From positions 1-59,349 of the forward strand of contig NZ_LZJZ01000079.1 in assembly GCF_001667585.1 (NCBI RefSeq): a stretch of DNA of 59,349 nt, given 5' to 3'. Source of the stretch: Mycobacterium sp. E2733. Lineage in GTDB: Bacteria; Actinomycetota; Actinomycetes; Mycobacteriales; Mycobacteriaceae. The stretch's first letter is position 1, and the number at the start of each line of letters is the position of its first letter. The position numbers and the translations under genes are program-made. The notes beneath the pieces were generated by a model. That model saw nothing but the letters and a program-made list of their open reading frames with translations. It was not told where the DNA came from and made no database searches. This document shows, piece after piece, positions 23,120 to 32,784 of the stretch.

Positions 23120-25737
23120 GGCTGCGATTCGGCATCGCCGTAGAAGGCCGCACGAAGCAAGTCGGCGATCTCGCTGACCAGCGGCATCCGCGGATTTGTG
23201 CGGTTGCTGAGGTCCTCGAATGCCGTCATCGCCAGCGCGGGCAGCGCCCCCAGGAACTGCTCCTCGTCGACGCCGTACTCCCGCAGCGAGCGGGGCATGC
23301 TCAGCTGGTTGAGCAGATCTTCAACCCCATGGAACAGCCGGCCGCGGCACTCGTCCGGCTCATGGCCGCCGAATATCAGTTGGCCGAGCTGTGCGTACTT
23401 GTCCGGGGCCACGTAGGCGGAATATCCCGGCGCGGGCATGAACTTGCTTGGCAGGCTTGCGTTGTAGCGCAGCACGTGCGGCAGGAAAATACCGTTTGCC
23501 CGGCCATGCGGGATCCCGAACTTAGCGCCGACGGCGTGGGCGAGCGCATGATTCGTCCCGACAAAAGCGTTCGAAAAGGCAAGCCCGGCAAGGGTTGCCG
23601 CATTGGACATGTCGGTCCGCGCCGACAGGTCGTCGGGATCATCGTATGCCCTCGGCAACGCCTCGAAGATCAGTCGTGCGGCCTGGGCGCACAGTGCATC
23701 CGTATACGGCGATGCGAAGATCGAGACGGCCGCCTCCAGGGCGTGGGTCAGCGCGTCGATGCCGGTGTCGGCGGTCAGTGCCCGCGGCATCGACGAGGTG
23801 AGGACCGGGTCGACGACCGCGAGGTCAGGCACCAGGCTGTAGTCGACGAGCGTCTCCTTCTTGCCGCGCACCGTCAACACCGCCGCCGGCGAGACTTCCG
23901 ATCCGGTACCGGATGTGGTTGGGACAGCGACCAATTGGACGCGATGGCGGTCGATCGGGTAGTCGGCCACGCGTTTTCGGGGGTCGAGGAACGGCATCGT
24001 CAACTCGTCGAGGCTCTTCTCCGGGTGTTCGTAGAACAGGCGGATCGCCTTGCCGGCGTCCAGCACCGAGCCGCCGCCGACGGCGACCAGCAGATCGGGC
24101 TGGACCCGCTGCAGCATCGCAACGCCACGGCGGATGGTCCTCTCGTCGGGCTCCGGTGTCACCTGGCTGAACACCTGCACGTGTGCGGCGCGCAACTTGC
24201 CGCGCAGCTGGTCGACCACGCCGCGCTCCTCGGTCGGGACGTCGGTGATCACCACGACGGTTTCGCAGTCGAGTTCGCGCAAGTTGTCCAGTGCACCTTC
24301 GTTGAAGTAGGTATTGGACGGGACGCGGAACCATTGCGGCGGGGTGCGGCGCCGCGAGACGGTCTTGATGTTCAGCAGTTGGCGGTAGTTGACGTTCTCC
24401 GTCGTGCTCGACCCGCCCCAGGTGCCGCAACCCAACGAGAACGTGGGTGTCAGGTTGTTGTAAACCCCGCCGAGGGCTCCGACCGCAGTGGGCGCGTTGA
24501 CCAGGATGCGCCCCGTCCGAACCGCCAGACCGTATGCCTGGATGACGTCCTCGTCGTTGGCGTACACCGCCGAGGTGTGCCCCAGCCCGCCGTGTTCGGT
24601 GACCAGGACGGCCACATCGATGGCGTGCTGGACCCCGCGTGCGCGCACCACCCCGAGCACCGGCATCAGCTTCTCCTGCAACAGGGGATGCGAAGCGAGT
24701 TCGTCCAGGTCGGCGGGAAGCTCGGCCAGCAGCACCTTCACGGTCGGCGACACGCTGAAGCCGGCTCGGGCGGCGAGTTCCGACGCCTTCTGGCCGACCG
24801 CCTCGTGCGAGATCTTGTCGCCGCAGCCAAACGCAAACTCCGCCACCGCCGTGGCCTCGCCGGGGGTGAGCAGTCGCGCGCCCATCCGCTCGAACTCGGC
24901 CATCACCTCGTCGTATATTTCGTCGTCGATGATGCAGGTTTGCTCGGCCGGGCAAATGACCGACGAGTCAAAGGTCTTCGAGATCAGGATGTCGACGACC
25001 GCGCCTTTCAGGTCCGCCGTCTTGTGAACGTAGATCGGCGCGTTGCCGGGACCGACGCTAAGCCCCGGCTTCCCGGCCGAATTCGCCAAGGCGACGATCT
25101 TCGGTCCGCCCGTCACCCAGATGAAATCGACCTTGGGATGCTTGAACAGGTAGTGCGTCACCTCGTGCGCGGCGTCGGGAATGACCTGCAGCGCCCCGGG
25201 CGGCATCCCGGCCGCTTCGGCCGCCGTTCGGAGGATTTCGAGGCTGCGTTCGCAACAGCGCACCGCATACGGTGACGGCCGGAACAGGATCGCGTTGCGG
25301 GTCTTGGCTGCCACGATCGCCTTGAACAGCACCGTCGAGGTCGGGTTGGTCACCGGCGTGATCCCCAGCACAACACCGATCGGCTCGGCCACATGGGCGA
25401 TGTTGTGCTCGACGTCTTCTTCGATGACTCCCACCGATTTCTTGCCCCGCAGGTAGTCGTGCAGGAACTCGGTGGCCACATAGTTCTTGACGACTTTGTC
25501 CTCGAAGACGCCGAAACCCGTCTCCTCGATCGCGACACTCGCCAGTTCCCCCGCGGCACGTACCCCCGCGCGCACCATTGCCTCGACGATCGCATCGACC
25601 TGCTGCTGGTCGAGCTTGCGGAACTCCCGGGCCGCCCCGGCCGCCGCGTCGACGATCGCGTCGACTTCGTATCTGCGCTTTTCGACCACCGAGGGCGCTT
25701 CGGGGGAGGAGGCGGGCTGAGTTTGGGTAGTGGTCAT
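23104..25737 (-). CDS. adhE: Bifunctional acetaldehyde-CoA/alcohol dehydrogenase AdhE
   Basis: An 877-residue fusion, close to the 891 of E. coli AdhE. The N-terminal aldehyde dehydrogenase half (about 1-440) has the catalytic Cys in VICPAEQTC and the GVVLGITPVTNPTS motif. The C-terminal iron alcohol dehydrogenase half has GGGSVLDAGKAI (NAD), VPTTSGTGSEVSP and HALAHAVGAKFGIPHGRANG, whose histidines bind iron. It interconverts acyl-CoA, aldehyde and alcohol, usually under low oxygen. AdhE is uncommon in slow-growing mycobacteria. A divergent ferredoxin and a two-component system follow upstream, suggesting redox control. Confidence 0.95.
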   Translation of the reverse strand: MTTTQTQPASSPEAPSVVEKRRYEVDAIVDAAAGAAREFRKLDQQQVDAIVEAMVRAGVRAAGELASVAIEETGFGVFEDKVVKNYVATEFLHDYLRGKKSVGVIEEDVEHNIAHVAEPIGVVLGITPVTNPTSTVLFKAIVAAKTRNAILFRPSPYAVRCCERSLEILRTAAEAAGMPPGALQVIPDAAHEVTHYLFKHPKVDFIWVTGGPKIVALANSAGKPGLSVGPGNAPIYVHKTADLKGAVVDILISKTFDSSVICPAEQTCIIDDEIYDEVMAEFERMGARLLTPGEATAVAEFAFGCGDKISHEAVGQKASELAARAGFSVSPTVKVLLAELPADLDELASHPLLQEKLMPVLGVVRARGVQHAIDVAVLVTEHGGLGHTSAVYANDEDVIQAYGLAVRTGRILVNAPTAVGALGGVYNNLTPTFSLGCGTWGGSSTTENVNYRQLLNIKTVSRRRTPPQWFRVPSNTYFNEGALDNLRELDCETVVVITDVPTEERGVVDQLRGKLRAAHVQVFSQVTPEPDERTIRRGVAMLQRVQPDLLVAVGGGSVLDAGKAIRLFYEHPEKSLDELTMPFLDPRKRVADYPIDRHRVQLVAVPTTSGTGSEVSPAAVLTVRGKKETLVDYSLVPDLAVVDPVLTSSMPRALTADTGIDALTHALEAAVSIFASPYTDALCAQAARLIFEALPRAYDDPDDLSARTDMSNAATLAGLAFSNAFVGTNHALAHAVGAKFGIPHGRANGIFLPHVLRYNASLPSKFMPAPGYSAYVAPDKYAQLGQLIFGGHEPDECRGRLFHGVEDLLNQLSMPRSLREYGVDEEQFLGALPALAMTAFEDLSNRTNPRMPLVSEIADLLRAAFYGDAESQPQPRS

Positions 25738-25913
25738 GATCGCGTTTTCGGCTCAGGAACGGGAACTATGGGTCTGCAGAATGAGCAGATGCTACGTCGT
25801 CCGCCTCGACGAAAAGTAGGGCTGAAAGGCCCTCGACGGGCTGGCCCGGCCAGGCCACATCTGGCGCGTGCGGACCGTCCGCGCCGGCCATACGCGGGCT
25901 GATACTGGCGGTC

Positions 25914-26108
25914 ATGCGCGTCACCGTCGACTACAACCTGTGCGAGGGGCACGGACAGTGCCTGCTCGCCGCTCCCGACGTGTTCGACATTCCCGACGGT
26001 GCCGAACAGGTCGTGGTGCTCGAGCCGGACCCGCCCGAAGCCGACCGCGAACGGGTGATTCGCGCGGCCGCGATGTGCCCGGCGCAAGCGATCCGAATCC
26101 TCAACTGA
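25914..26108 (+). CDS. [3Fe-4S] ferredoxin (P450-type)
   Basis: A 64-residue ferredoxin with C10-x2-H13-x2-C16 and C55-P, the CxxHxxC...CP pattern of mycobacterial P450 ferredoxins with a [3Fe-4S] cluster. It is divergent from adhE and convergent, by 8 bases of overlap, with the response regulator. The P450 2.1 kb downstream on the same strand is its likely partner. No reductase is adjacent. Confidence 0.9.
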   Translation: MRVTVDYNLCEGHGQCLLAAPDVFDIPDGAEQVVVLEPDPPEADRERVIRAAAMCPAQAIRILN

Positions 26109-26775
26109 GCCGGCCGGTTTCGGCAACGTCATCGAGCAACCGGTAGCGCCCGGCCAACGCAGCCGCGGCAATGCGGTTGTTGACCCCAAGTTTGTGCAGG
26201 AGCGCGGCGACCATGCGTTTAGCGGTGCGCTCCGACACCAGCATCCGCTGGGCGATGTCACCGGTCTCCATGCCGGTCGCGAGCAGGGTCCACAGTTGGA
26301 GCTCCTGGGCGCTGAGGGTGTCCAGCAGCTCTGACGGCGGCTTGCGGGTGTTGCTCAGCAGCGCATCGAGCAGGGCGCCGTCGACGACGCGCAATCCCTC
26401 GCCGATCGTCCATAGTGGCCCCGCGAGCGCCTCGGGCCTCGCGGTTTTGGGCAGAAAGCCGTCGGCTCCGGCCCGCAACGCCTCTTCGGCCAGCGCCAGG
26501 TCGTCGGTCCCCGAAAGCGCCAAGATCCGGGTCTTCGGGTGGCGAGCCTTGATGTGCCGGACCGCGGCGACCCCGCCCAGGGGTGGCATCGACAGGTCGA
26601 TGATCGCGACATCGGCGTCGCAACGGGCCACCAAGTCGGCGGCCTCTTCCACGTATGTCGTCTGGCCGCCGACGGTGAACAGTTCGCCCCATTCGCGGGT
26701 GAGCAACAGGGCCAGGCCCTGCGCAAACAGTTCATGGTCGTCCACGATCACCACGACGTACGGCGAGCGAGTCAT
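26101..26775 (-). CDS. NarL/LuxR-type response regulator
   Basis: A 224-residue two-component regulator. Receiver domain (about 1-125): acidic pair D12-D13, phospho-acceptor D60 in IIDLSMPP, and Lys in FLPKTARP. The C-terminal HTH (about 155-215) reads LSAQELQLWTLLATGMETGDI then VSERTAKRMVAALLHKLGV, the LuxR form. The start at 26775 leaves 24 bases to the divergent kinase gene, so one short region drives both. Likely targets are neighbouring redox genes (adhE, ferredoxin, P450), by inference. Confidence 0.9.
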   Translation of the reverse strand: MTRSPYVVVIVDDHELFAQGLALLLTREWGELFTVGGQTTYVEEAADLVARCDADVAIIDLSMPPLGGVAAVRHIKARHPKTRILALSGTDDLALAEEALRAGADGFLPKTARPEALAGPLWTIGEGLRVVDGALLDALLSNTRKPPSELLDTLSAQELQLWTLLATGMETGDIAQRMLVSERTAKRMVAALLHKLGVNNRIAAAALAGRYRLLDDVAETGRLS

Positions 26776-26799
26776 TGCCGCGATGCTAACCCCAACTCT

Positions 26800-28110
26800 A
26801 TGGTCAGCTGGGTGAGACCGCTCGATCAGCTGCGAACGACGGTGCACTTCGACGGCGAGGACTACGAGCTGGCCCGCATCGTCGTCGCGGTGCGGGTCGC
26901 CGTCGTCATCTCAATAGGCGTGCTGCTGGCGATCGGGCCCCAGTGGGTCCGGCAGCACACTGTGGCCACGGTGGCGGTGTTGGGCGCCGCGATGCTGTAC
27001 GCGGCCGTCGTGATGGCCTATCCCCAACTGGAGGTGCGGCGCACCCGCTACTCGTGGCTGGTCACCGGGTTCGATTCGGCGTTCACGCTGGCCCTCATCG
27101 CCTTGAGCGGCGGCGTCTACAGCCCGGTGGTCGCGGTGCTGGCGCTGGCGGTCATCGCCTCGGCGGCTCGGCTGTCATTCAGCGAAACCTTGTTGGTCGC
27201 AGTACTTTTGGGCGCCGCCTATGTCCCAGTGGCGCTGATGTCGTCCCCGAAACTTCCGGTCACCGCGGTTCCGGCCCTACAGGCGGGGTGGTCGGCGGTG
27301 TATCTGATCTTCGTCGCCATCATCACTGCGGGGCTGTCCGCGCTCGCCGAGCGCGAACACCGTTCCCGGGTGCGGGCGCTGGTGGAGGCCGAGGCTGAAC
27401 ACGCCGCCGCCGAAGAGGAACGCGACCTGCGGGCGCGCCTGTTGCGGTCCTATCAGTCGCAACAGGACGGACTGCAGGTGCTGGTGCACGAATTCCGCAC
27501 TCCTGTCACGTCGTTGGAGGCGCTGACCGAGGCACTGACCTCGCGGCAGGCGATGTCGCAGGCCGACCGGGACACCAGTCTGCAGCTGGTGACCCGCCAC
27601 GTCCACCACCTGGCCGACATGCTCGACGCGCTCTCCGACGTCGCGCTGAGTCGCCGCCCGACATTCTCGACCGGGCGGGTCCGCCGCGTCGACGTGGCCG
27701 ACCTCATCGTTGCCGCCGCCGACGCCGTCGGCCTGGCGGCGCCGCGGTTGCGGCTGAGCGTCAGCGGCGACGTCGGCGCCGTGGCCGTGAACGCCCAAGG
27801 GCTGCGCCGGCTGCTGACCAACCTGCTGGAGAACGCCTCCCGGCACGGCCGCCGTGAACCGGTCGACGTCACGTGCTCGCGGGAAGGCGACGAGTTGATC
27901 TGCACGGTGGCCGACCGCGGGCCGGGCATCCCCGCGGAAAGCCTCGGCCGGCTGACCACCAAATACGTCAGCGTCGGCGGCCAACGCGGCACCGCCGGTC
28001 TCGGCCTGTGGATTGTGCAGCAGATCGCCGAAGCGATGGGTGGCCGGGTCGACTTCGCCGCGCGCGACGGCGGTGGCCTGGTCGCCACCTTCCGCGCACC
28101 GATCGCCTGA
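26800..28110 (+). CDS. Membrane sensor histidine kinase
   Basis: A 436-residue kinase. About six hydrophobic segments (residues about 28-180) form an N-terminal membrane sensor with no large external loop, so it probably senses a membrane or redox signal. A coiled linker (EREHRSRVRALVEAEAEHAA) leads to the H-box LVHEFRTPVTSLEALTEAL with H230, then N-box LLTNLLENASRHGR, G1 DRGPGIP and G2 GTAGLGLWIV. It is divergent from its response regulator. Confidence 0.92.
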   Translation: MVSWVRPLDQLRTTVHFDGEDYELARIVVAVRVAVVISIGVLLAIGPQWVRQHTVATVAVLGAAMLYAAVVMAYPQLEVRRTRYSWLVTGFDSAFTLALIALSGGVYSPVVAVLALAVIASAARLSFSETLLVAVLLGAAYVPVALMSSPKLPVTAVPALQAGWSAVYLIFVAIITAGLSALAEREHRSRVRALVEAEAEHAAAEEERDLRARLLRSYQSQQDGLQVLVHEFRTPVTSLEALTEALTSRQAMSQADRDTSLQLVTRHVHHLADMLDALSDVALSRRPTFSTGRVRRVDVADLIVAAADAVGLAAPRLRLSVSGDVGAVAVNAQGLRRLLTNLLENASRHGRREPVDVTCSREGDELICTVADRGPGIPAESLGRLTTKYVSVGGQRGTAGLGLWIVQQIAEAMGGRVDFAARDGGGLVATFRAPIA

Positions 28111-28243
28111 TCGCCGGTTCCATGCGCTGGCCCGCGTAGGCCAGTGTTTGGCACTCGCGCCTGTGCCGTGTCGCCACCGCGCTGACCAGCATTGGTGCAA
28201 CCGCGGTGACGTGCACCACTGCCCACCGCCAGAAAGGGCCACA

Positions 28244-29518
28244 ATGACCACCGCACCCACGACCGCGCCAACCCACAAAGACATCGACCTGAGCGCCCGC
28301 GAATTCTGGGCGAAACCCCCGGAAGCGCGCGACGCCGCCTTCGCCGTCCTGCGCGCCGAGAACCCCGTGCCGTGGAGCCGCCCCGCGGAATCGGATCTGC
28401 TGCCCCCCGAGCTCAACACCAGGGGGTTTTGGTCGCTGACCAAACAAGACGACATCCGGATGGCCAGCCGCCACCCGGAGATCTTCTCCTCCGCGCAGGG
28501 CATCACCATGGAGGACTTCGCCCCCGAGGCGGTGGAGATCGCGCAGTCGTTCATCGCGATGGACGCCCCGCGGCACACCCAGCTGCGCGGGATCACGACG
28601 GAAGCCTTCAAGCCCAAGAACGTGCGCCGCCTGGAAGGCTGGATCCGCGGCCACGCCCACGACCTGGTCAGCGAAATGGCCCACCTGGGCGAGGGCGACT
28701 TCGTGCAACTCGTGTCGGTGAAACTGCCCGGCCGCATATTCGGCAGCTTTTTCGGGCTGCCCGAAGGCGAGCTGCGGGACAAGGCCGTCACCGCCGCCCA
28801 GCGGCTCGTCGGGTGGACAGACCCCAACATCCGCGGCGAGCAGAGCGAACTCGAACTGTTCATGGGCGCCGTGATGGACCTGCACGAGGTCGCGACGGTC
28901 CTGATCCCCCAGCGGCGGGCCAATCTCGGCGACGACCTGATGACCTGGATGGTGCAGGCCGAGTTCGACGGCAAGAAGATGACCGACGACGAGCTGAAGG
29001 CCTTCTTCGTTTTGATGGGTGTCGCGTCCAACGACACCACGCGGCACGCCTCCGCGCACGCCATCGCCGCCCTCTCGAAATTCCCCGACCAGCGCGCGCT
29101 GCTCGTCGAGGACGTCGAGGGCCGGGTCGGCACCGCCGTCGAGGAGGTGCTGCGCTGGGGGTCGCCGCTGCTGCACATGCGCCGCACCGCCACCCGGGAC
29201 ATCACCGTGCGCGGCTCGGAGATCAAGGCCGGCGACAAGGTGGTGCTGTGGTACTACTCGGGCAACCGCGACGAGGACTTCTTCGAAAATCCCCACTCGT
29301 TCAACATCCTGCGAAACCCGAACCCGCACATCGCCTTCGGCGGTGGCGGTCCGCACTTCTGCCTGGGTGCGGCCCTGGCCCGCACCATGCTCAAGGCGTT
29401 GCTGACCGAGGTCTACACGCGCATCCCGGACATTTCTGCGCCGGAGCCCAATTACGCCCTGGCCAACTTCATCAACGGTGTCAACAGCCTGCCGGCTACC
29501 TGGACGCCGGAACGATGA
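28244..29518 (+). CDS. Cytochrome P450
   Basis: A 424-residue soluble P450. The heme loop is FGGGGPHFCLG with ligand Cys373; the I-helix acid/Thr region is VASNDTTRHA; ExxR is EEVLR. It starts MTTAPTTAPTHKDI after an AGAAAGG site. The product oxidises a lipid or xenobiotic using ferredoxin electrons, perhaps from the gene at 25914. Its stop overlaps the alcohol dehydrogenase start (ATGA): a P450 making an alcohol and a dehydrogenase oxidising it fit together. Confidence 0.93.
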   Translation: MTTAPTTAPTHKDIDLSAREFWAKPPEARDAAFAVLRAENPVPWSRPAESDLLPPELNTRGFWSLTKQDDIRMASRHPEIFSSAQGITMEDFAPEAVEIAQSFIAMDAPRHTQLRGITTEAFKPKNVRRLEGWIRGHAHDLVSEMAHLGEGDFVQLVSVKLPGRIFGSFFGLPEGELRDKAVTAAQRLVGWTDPNIRGEQSELELFMGAVMDLHEVATVLIPQRRANLGDDLMTWMVQAEFDGKKMTDDELKAFFVLMGVASNDTTRHASAHAIAALSKFPDQRALLVEDVEGRVGTAVEEVLRWGSPLLHMRRTATRDITVRGSEIKAGDKVVLWYYSGNRDEDFFENPHSFNILRNPNPHIAFGGGGPHFCLGAALARTMLKALLTEVYTRIPDISAPEPNYALANFINGVNSLPATWTPER

Positions 29519-30621
29519 GAACCAAAGCAGCGGTGCTGTGGGGGCTGCACCAGAAGTGGGAGGTCGAAGAGGTCGACCTCGACGGGCCCAAGGAGAACGA
29601 GGTCCTGGTCAAGATGGCCGCCGCCGGGCTGTGTCACTCCGATGACCACCTGATCACCGGCGACATGCCGATGCAGCTACCGGTGGTCGGTGGGCATGAG
29701 GGCGCCGGCGTGGTCGTCGATGTCGGCCCGGGTGTCACCGAAGTCGCCGAAGGTGATTCGGTGGCGCTGAGCTTCATTCCGGCCTGCGGCCGATGCGAAC
29801 CGTGTTCGCGCGGCATGAGCAACCTGTGCGTGCTCGGCGCCGCCATCATCGCAGGACCGCAACTCGACGGCACCTTCCGGTTCCACGCGAAAGGCCAAGC
29901 GCTGGGCCAAATGTGCGTGCTGGGAACCTTCTCCGAATACACGGTCGTGCCACTGGCCTCGGTGATCAAGGTCGACCCATCCACCGCGCTGGACACCGCC
30001 GCCCTGGTCGGGTGCGGAGTCACCACCGGTTACGGCAGCATGGTGCGCACCGGCGAAGCGCGTGACGGCGACACCGTGGTGGTCATGGGTGTGGGCGGGA
30101 TCGGCATGAACGCGGTGCAGGGCGCGCGGATCGCCGGGGCACGCGTGATCGTCGCCCTCGATCCCCTGGAGTACAAGCGGGGCCGTTCCCTCGAGTTCGG
30201 CGCCACTCACACCGCGGCGACTGTCGACGAGGCCCAGGCCTTGATCACCGATCTGACGCGCGGCCAGATGGCTGACGTCTGCGTGGTCAGCACCGACTCG
30301 GCCGAGGGCGCGTATGTCGCGCAGGCGCTGAGCCTGGTCGGCAAGCGCGGCAGGGTGGTGATGACCGCGATCCCGCATCCGACCGACACGTCCGTCGCCA
30401 TGTCGCTCTTCGACTTGACCCTGTACGAAAAGCAGGTTCGCGGATCGCTTTTCGGATCGTCCAATCCCCGGCACGACATACCCCGGATGCTCGACCTGTA
30501 CCGCGCCGGGCGGCTGAAGCTCGACGAACTCGTCACCCGCGAATACACCCTCGACGAGATCAACACCGGCTACGCCGATCTGCACGCCGGCGTCAATCTC
30601 CGCGGGCTGATCCGGTTCTGA
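29515..30621 (+). CDS. Zinc-dependent (NDMA-type) alcohol dehydrogenase
   Basis: A 368-residue medium-chain dehydrogenase. Catalytic zinc ligands are C in GLCHSDDH, H in GGHEGAG and C in VGCGVTTGYG; the structural zinc site is CGRCEPCSRGMSNLC. NAD binding is at GVGGIGMNAVQGA. The length and inserts resemble the mycothiol/NDMA-dependent group with tightly held cofactor (Rv0162c-like). Co-translated with the P450 (ATGA), probably oxidising the alcohol it forms. Confidence 0.92.
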   Translation: MRTKAAVLWGLHQKWEVEEVDLDGPKENEVLVKMAAAGLCHSDDHLITGDMPMQLPVVGGHEGAGVVVDVGPGVTEVAEGDSVALSFIPACGRCEPCSRGMSNLCVLGAAIIAGPQLDGTFRFHAKGQALGQMCVLGTFSEYTVVPLASVIKVDPSTALDTAALVGCGVTTGYGSMVRTGEARDGDTVVVMGVGGIGMNAVQGARIAGARVIVALDPLEYKRGRSLEFGATHTAATVDEAQALITDLTRGQMADVCVVSTDSAEGAYVAQALSLVGKRGRVVMTAIPHPTDTSVAMSLFDLTLYEKQVRGSLFGSSNPRHDIPRMLDLYRAGRLKLDELVTREYTLDEINTGYADLHAGVNLRGLIRF

Positions 30622-30665
30622 ACCGATCATGAGTCATCACCAACCGAAAAAGCTGCGGCAGGCCG

Positions 30666-31496
30666 TTACGGCCCGAAGTTAGTGCCGCTCGTCAGGCTTT
30701 CCCAGTTCGCGATCTCGGTGGCGCGCGCGTCCGCGACGTAGCGGTAAAAGGCCAGGGCGTCGGGGCCGAGGAGCAGGAATCCCGGGGGCTCGCTGGCCTC
30801 GACCGCCGCGATGATCGCGGTGGCCGCCTTGGCGGGGTCGCCCGCCTGGTTCCCGTGCATGGTGTCGTTCTCCTTGCGGCGTTGCCCGGCCGTGTCCGCG
30901 TAGTCGTCGATGACGGTGGCCGACTGGACGAGCGAGCGGCCGGCGAAATCGGTACGGAACGCGCCGGGCTCGACGATCGTCACCGAGATGCCCAGCGGGG
31001 CAAGCTCACCGCGCAGCGCGCCGCTCATTCCTTCGATGGCGGCCTTGGCCGCCGCGTAGTAGCCGGAGCCCACCGGGGTCACCGTTGCGCCGATCGAGGA
31101 GATGTTGACGATCGCGCCGCTGCGGCGCGCCCGCATGCCGGGCAGGACCGCCTTGATCATGGCTACCGTGCCGAAGAAGTGCGTTTCGAACAGGGCGCGC
31201 ACGTCGGCTTCGTCGCCCTCCTCGACCGCGGCGCGGTAGCCGTAGCCGGCATTGTTCACCAAGACGTCGACGCGGCCGAATCGGTCGTGGGCCTGCCGCA
31301 CGGCCGAGGCGACCTGTGCAGGGTTGGTGACGTCAAGGGCGGCCGCGAGCACCCGTTCGGGCGCGGCCGACGCCAGGTCGGTGACCTTCGCGACGTCACG
31401 GGCGGTGACGACGGCGTTGTGACCGGCCCCGATGACGGCCTCGGCAAGCGCGCGGCCGAGTCCGGTCGAGCAGCCGGTGATGAACCAGGTGGACAT
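30666..31496 (-). CDS. SDR-family oxidoreductase
   Basis: A 276-residue SDR of the retinol-dehydrogenase-like class. TGCSTGLGRALA binds NADP, VNNAGYG is the structural motif, Ser in NISSIGA and YYAAAK form the catalytic set. The EPGAFRTDFAGRSL loop is typical of the group. It is convergent with the zinc alcohol dehydrogenase and divergent from the cyclic-nucleotide-binding gene, with 139 bases between. Confidence 0.9.
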   Translation of the reverse strand: MSTWFITGCSTGLGRALAEAVIGAGHNAVVTARDVAKVTDLASAAPERVLAAALDVTNPAQVASAVRQAHDRFGRVDVLVNNAGYGYRAAVEEGDEADVRALFETHFFGTVAMIKAVLPGMRARRSGAIVNISSIGATVTPVGSGYYAAAKAAIEGMSGALRGELAPLGISVTIVEPGAFRTDFAGRSLVQSATVIDDYADTAGQRRKENDTMHGNQAGDPAKAATAIIAAVEASEPPGFLLLGPDALAFYRYVADARATEIANWESLTSGTNFGP

Positions 31497-31635
31497 GCGG
31501 ATGGCTCCTTCTCGCCGAGACGCAATGCGGGGCTACGCCGCGGCAATTCTTCTCTTCGATCGCGGAACGTGGGCCGTCATAATCAACTATCGTCCGTCTT
31601 AAGCAATTGATCGGCACCGGTGAAGGAAACAGGCA

Positions 31636-32097
31636 GTGCGGACGCTAGAGGGCGTTCTGGCCAGACACCCGTTCTTCCGCGGGATGGACCCGCGCTATGT
31701 GCAGTTGGCGGTCGGGTGTGCGGCAAATCTGCGCTTCACCGCGGGTGAGTTGGTCTTTCGCGAGGGCCAGCCCGCCGATCACTTCTACCTCATCCGCGCC
31801 GGCAGAATCGCGCTCGAAACCCCCGCTCTCGGCCGTGGCAGCTTGACGGTGCAGACCCTCGGAGACGGAGACATCCTTGGCTGGTCGTGGTTGGTGCCAC
31901 CGTACAACTGGCGGTTCGACGCGCGCGCGGTCGAGACGACGCGCGCCATCGGTTTCGACGGCAAATGCTTGCGCGGCAAGTGCGAAGAGGACCACGAATT
32001 GGGATACGAGCTGCAGAAGCGTGTGATCGCGGTGCTTGGCCAGTATCTCGATGCGACAAGGTTCCGGCTGCTGGACATCTATGCCGATGTCGTATAG
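31636..32097 (+). CDS. Cyclic-nucleotide-binding-domain protein without HTH
   Basis: A 153-residue protein consisting of one CRP-type beta-roll: LARHPFFRGM, FTAGELVFREGQPADHFYLI, and a LGDGDILGWSWL phosphate-binding-cassette-like region, then a helix. There is no DNA-binding domain, so it acts by protein contact if it binds cAMP. The cassette's Arg is not obvious, so binding is unproven. GTG start after GAAGGAAAC. It faces the nitroreductase convergently with 14 bases between. Confidence 0.85.
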   Translation: MRTLEGVLARHPFFRGMDPRYVQLAVGCAANLRFTAGELVFREGQPADHFYLIRAGRIALETPALGRGSLTVQTLGDGDILGWSWLVPPYNWRFDARAVETTRAIGFDGKCLRGKCEEDHELGYELQKRVIAVLGQYLDATRFRLLDIYADVV

Positions 32098-32111
32098 GGA
32101 CGGACAGGCCG

Positions 32112-32777
32112 TCAGCCTTCGAATGCCGGACCGTCGAAGCGGTCACGAGTAATGAATTCGGCGACCGGGCGGCGGCGCAGCTTGGTCGGCTGGCGCACCG
32201 GTTTGCCAAGGGGCACAACCGCGGCGAGCGCGTGCAGGTCGGGGATTGCGAGCAACCGGCGAACCTCGTCCTCGGCCGCGATGGCCATGGTGGTGATGGT
32301 GCCGCCATACCCCTCGCCGCGGGCGGCCAGCAGGATGTTCCAGATCAGCGGGTAGACCGAGGCGCCGCCCGCCAGGCCGACGCGGTCCAGGTTTTGGTCG
32401 ATGGAGGCGACCACGGTCAGGTCGACCGAAACCACAAGAACGACCGGCGCTTTTGCGATCGGCACGACGAAGGTGTCGGGGATTTCGGTCTGGTCGATGA
32501 CGTCCTGCGGCACGCCGCTGGGATGGATTGAATTCCAAGGATTTTCACCGGCCTGCAGCTGGGCGAAGTAGCGCCGGGCCGCGGTCACGCCCAGCTCGGC
32601 GAGGCGGCGGCGGGTGTCCGGGTCGCGCACCACGGTGATGTGGGCGCCCTGCCGGTTGCCGCCGCTGGGGGCGAACCGGGCGTTGTCGAAGATGCGCCAC
32701 AACACCTCGTCGGGCACCGGGTCGTCGGTGAATTCGCGCGCCGCGAACGTCGTCCGCATGACGTCGTACAGCTCCAT
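32112..32777 (-). CDS. Nitroreductase-family FMN oxidoreductase
   Basis: A 221-residue FMN protein. The N-terminal RTTFAAREFTDDPVPDEVL and FAPSGGNRQGAHI are the family start and FMN contacts; the ALAAVVPLGKPVRQPTKLRR end is typical of the nitroreductase fold. The physiological substrate is not clear. Start 32777 is 7 bases after the Hsp70-like stop, so it is the last gene of the ligB-cstA-Hsp70-nitroreductase reverse operon. Confidence 0.9.
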   Translation of the reverse strand: MELYDVMRTTFAAREFTDDPVPDEVLWRIFDNARFAPSGGNRQGAHITVVRDPDTRRRLAELGVTAARRYFAQLQAGENPWNSIHPSGVPQDVIDQTEIPDTFVVPIAKAPVVLVVSVDLTVVASIDQNLDRVGLAGGASVYPLIWNILLAARGEGYGGTITTMAIAAEDEVRRLLAIPDLHALAAVVPLGKPVRQPTKLRRRPVAEFITRDRFDGPAFEG

Positions 32778-32784
32778 GGCGGCG

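Noticed and set aside
23329..25275. Long plus-strand open frame
   Set aside because: Antisense of adhE; typical high-GC shadow frame.
27277..29238. Long minus-strand open frame
   Set aside because: Antisense of the histidine kinase and P450.
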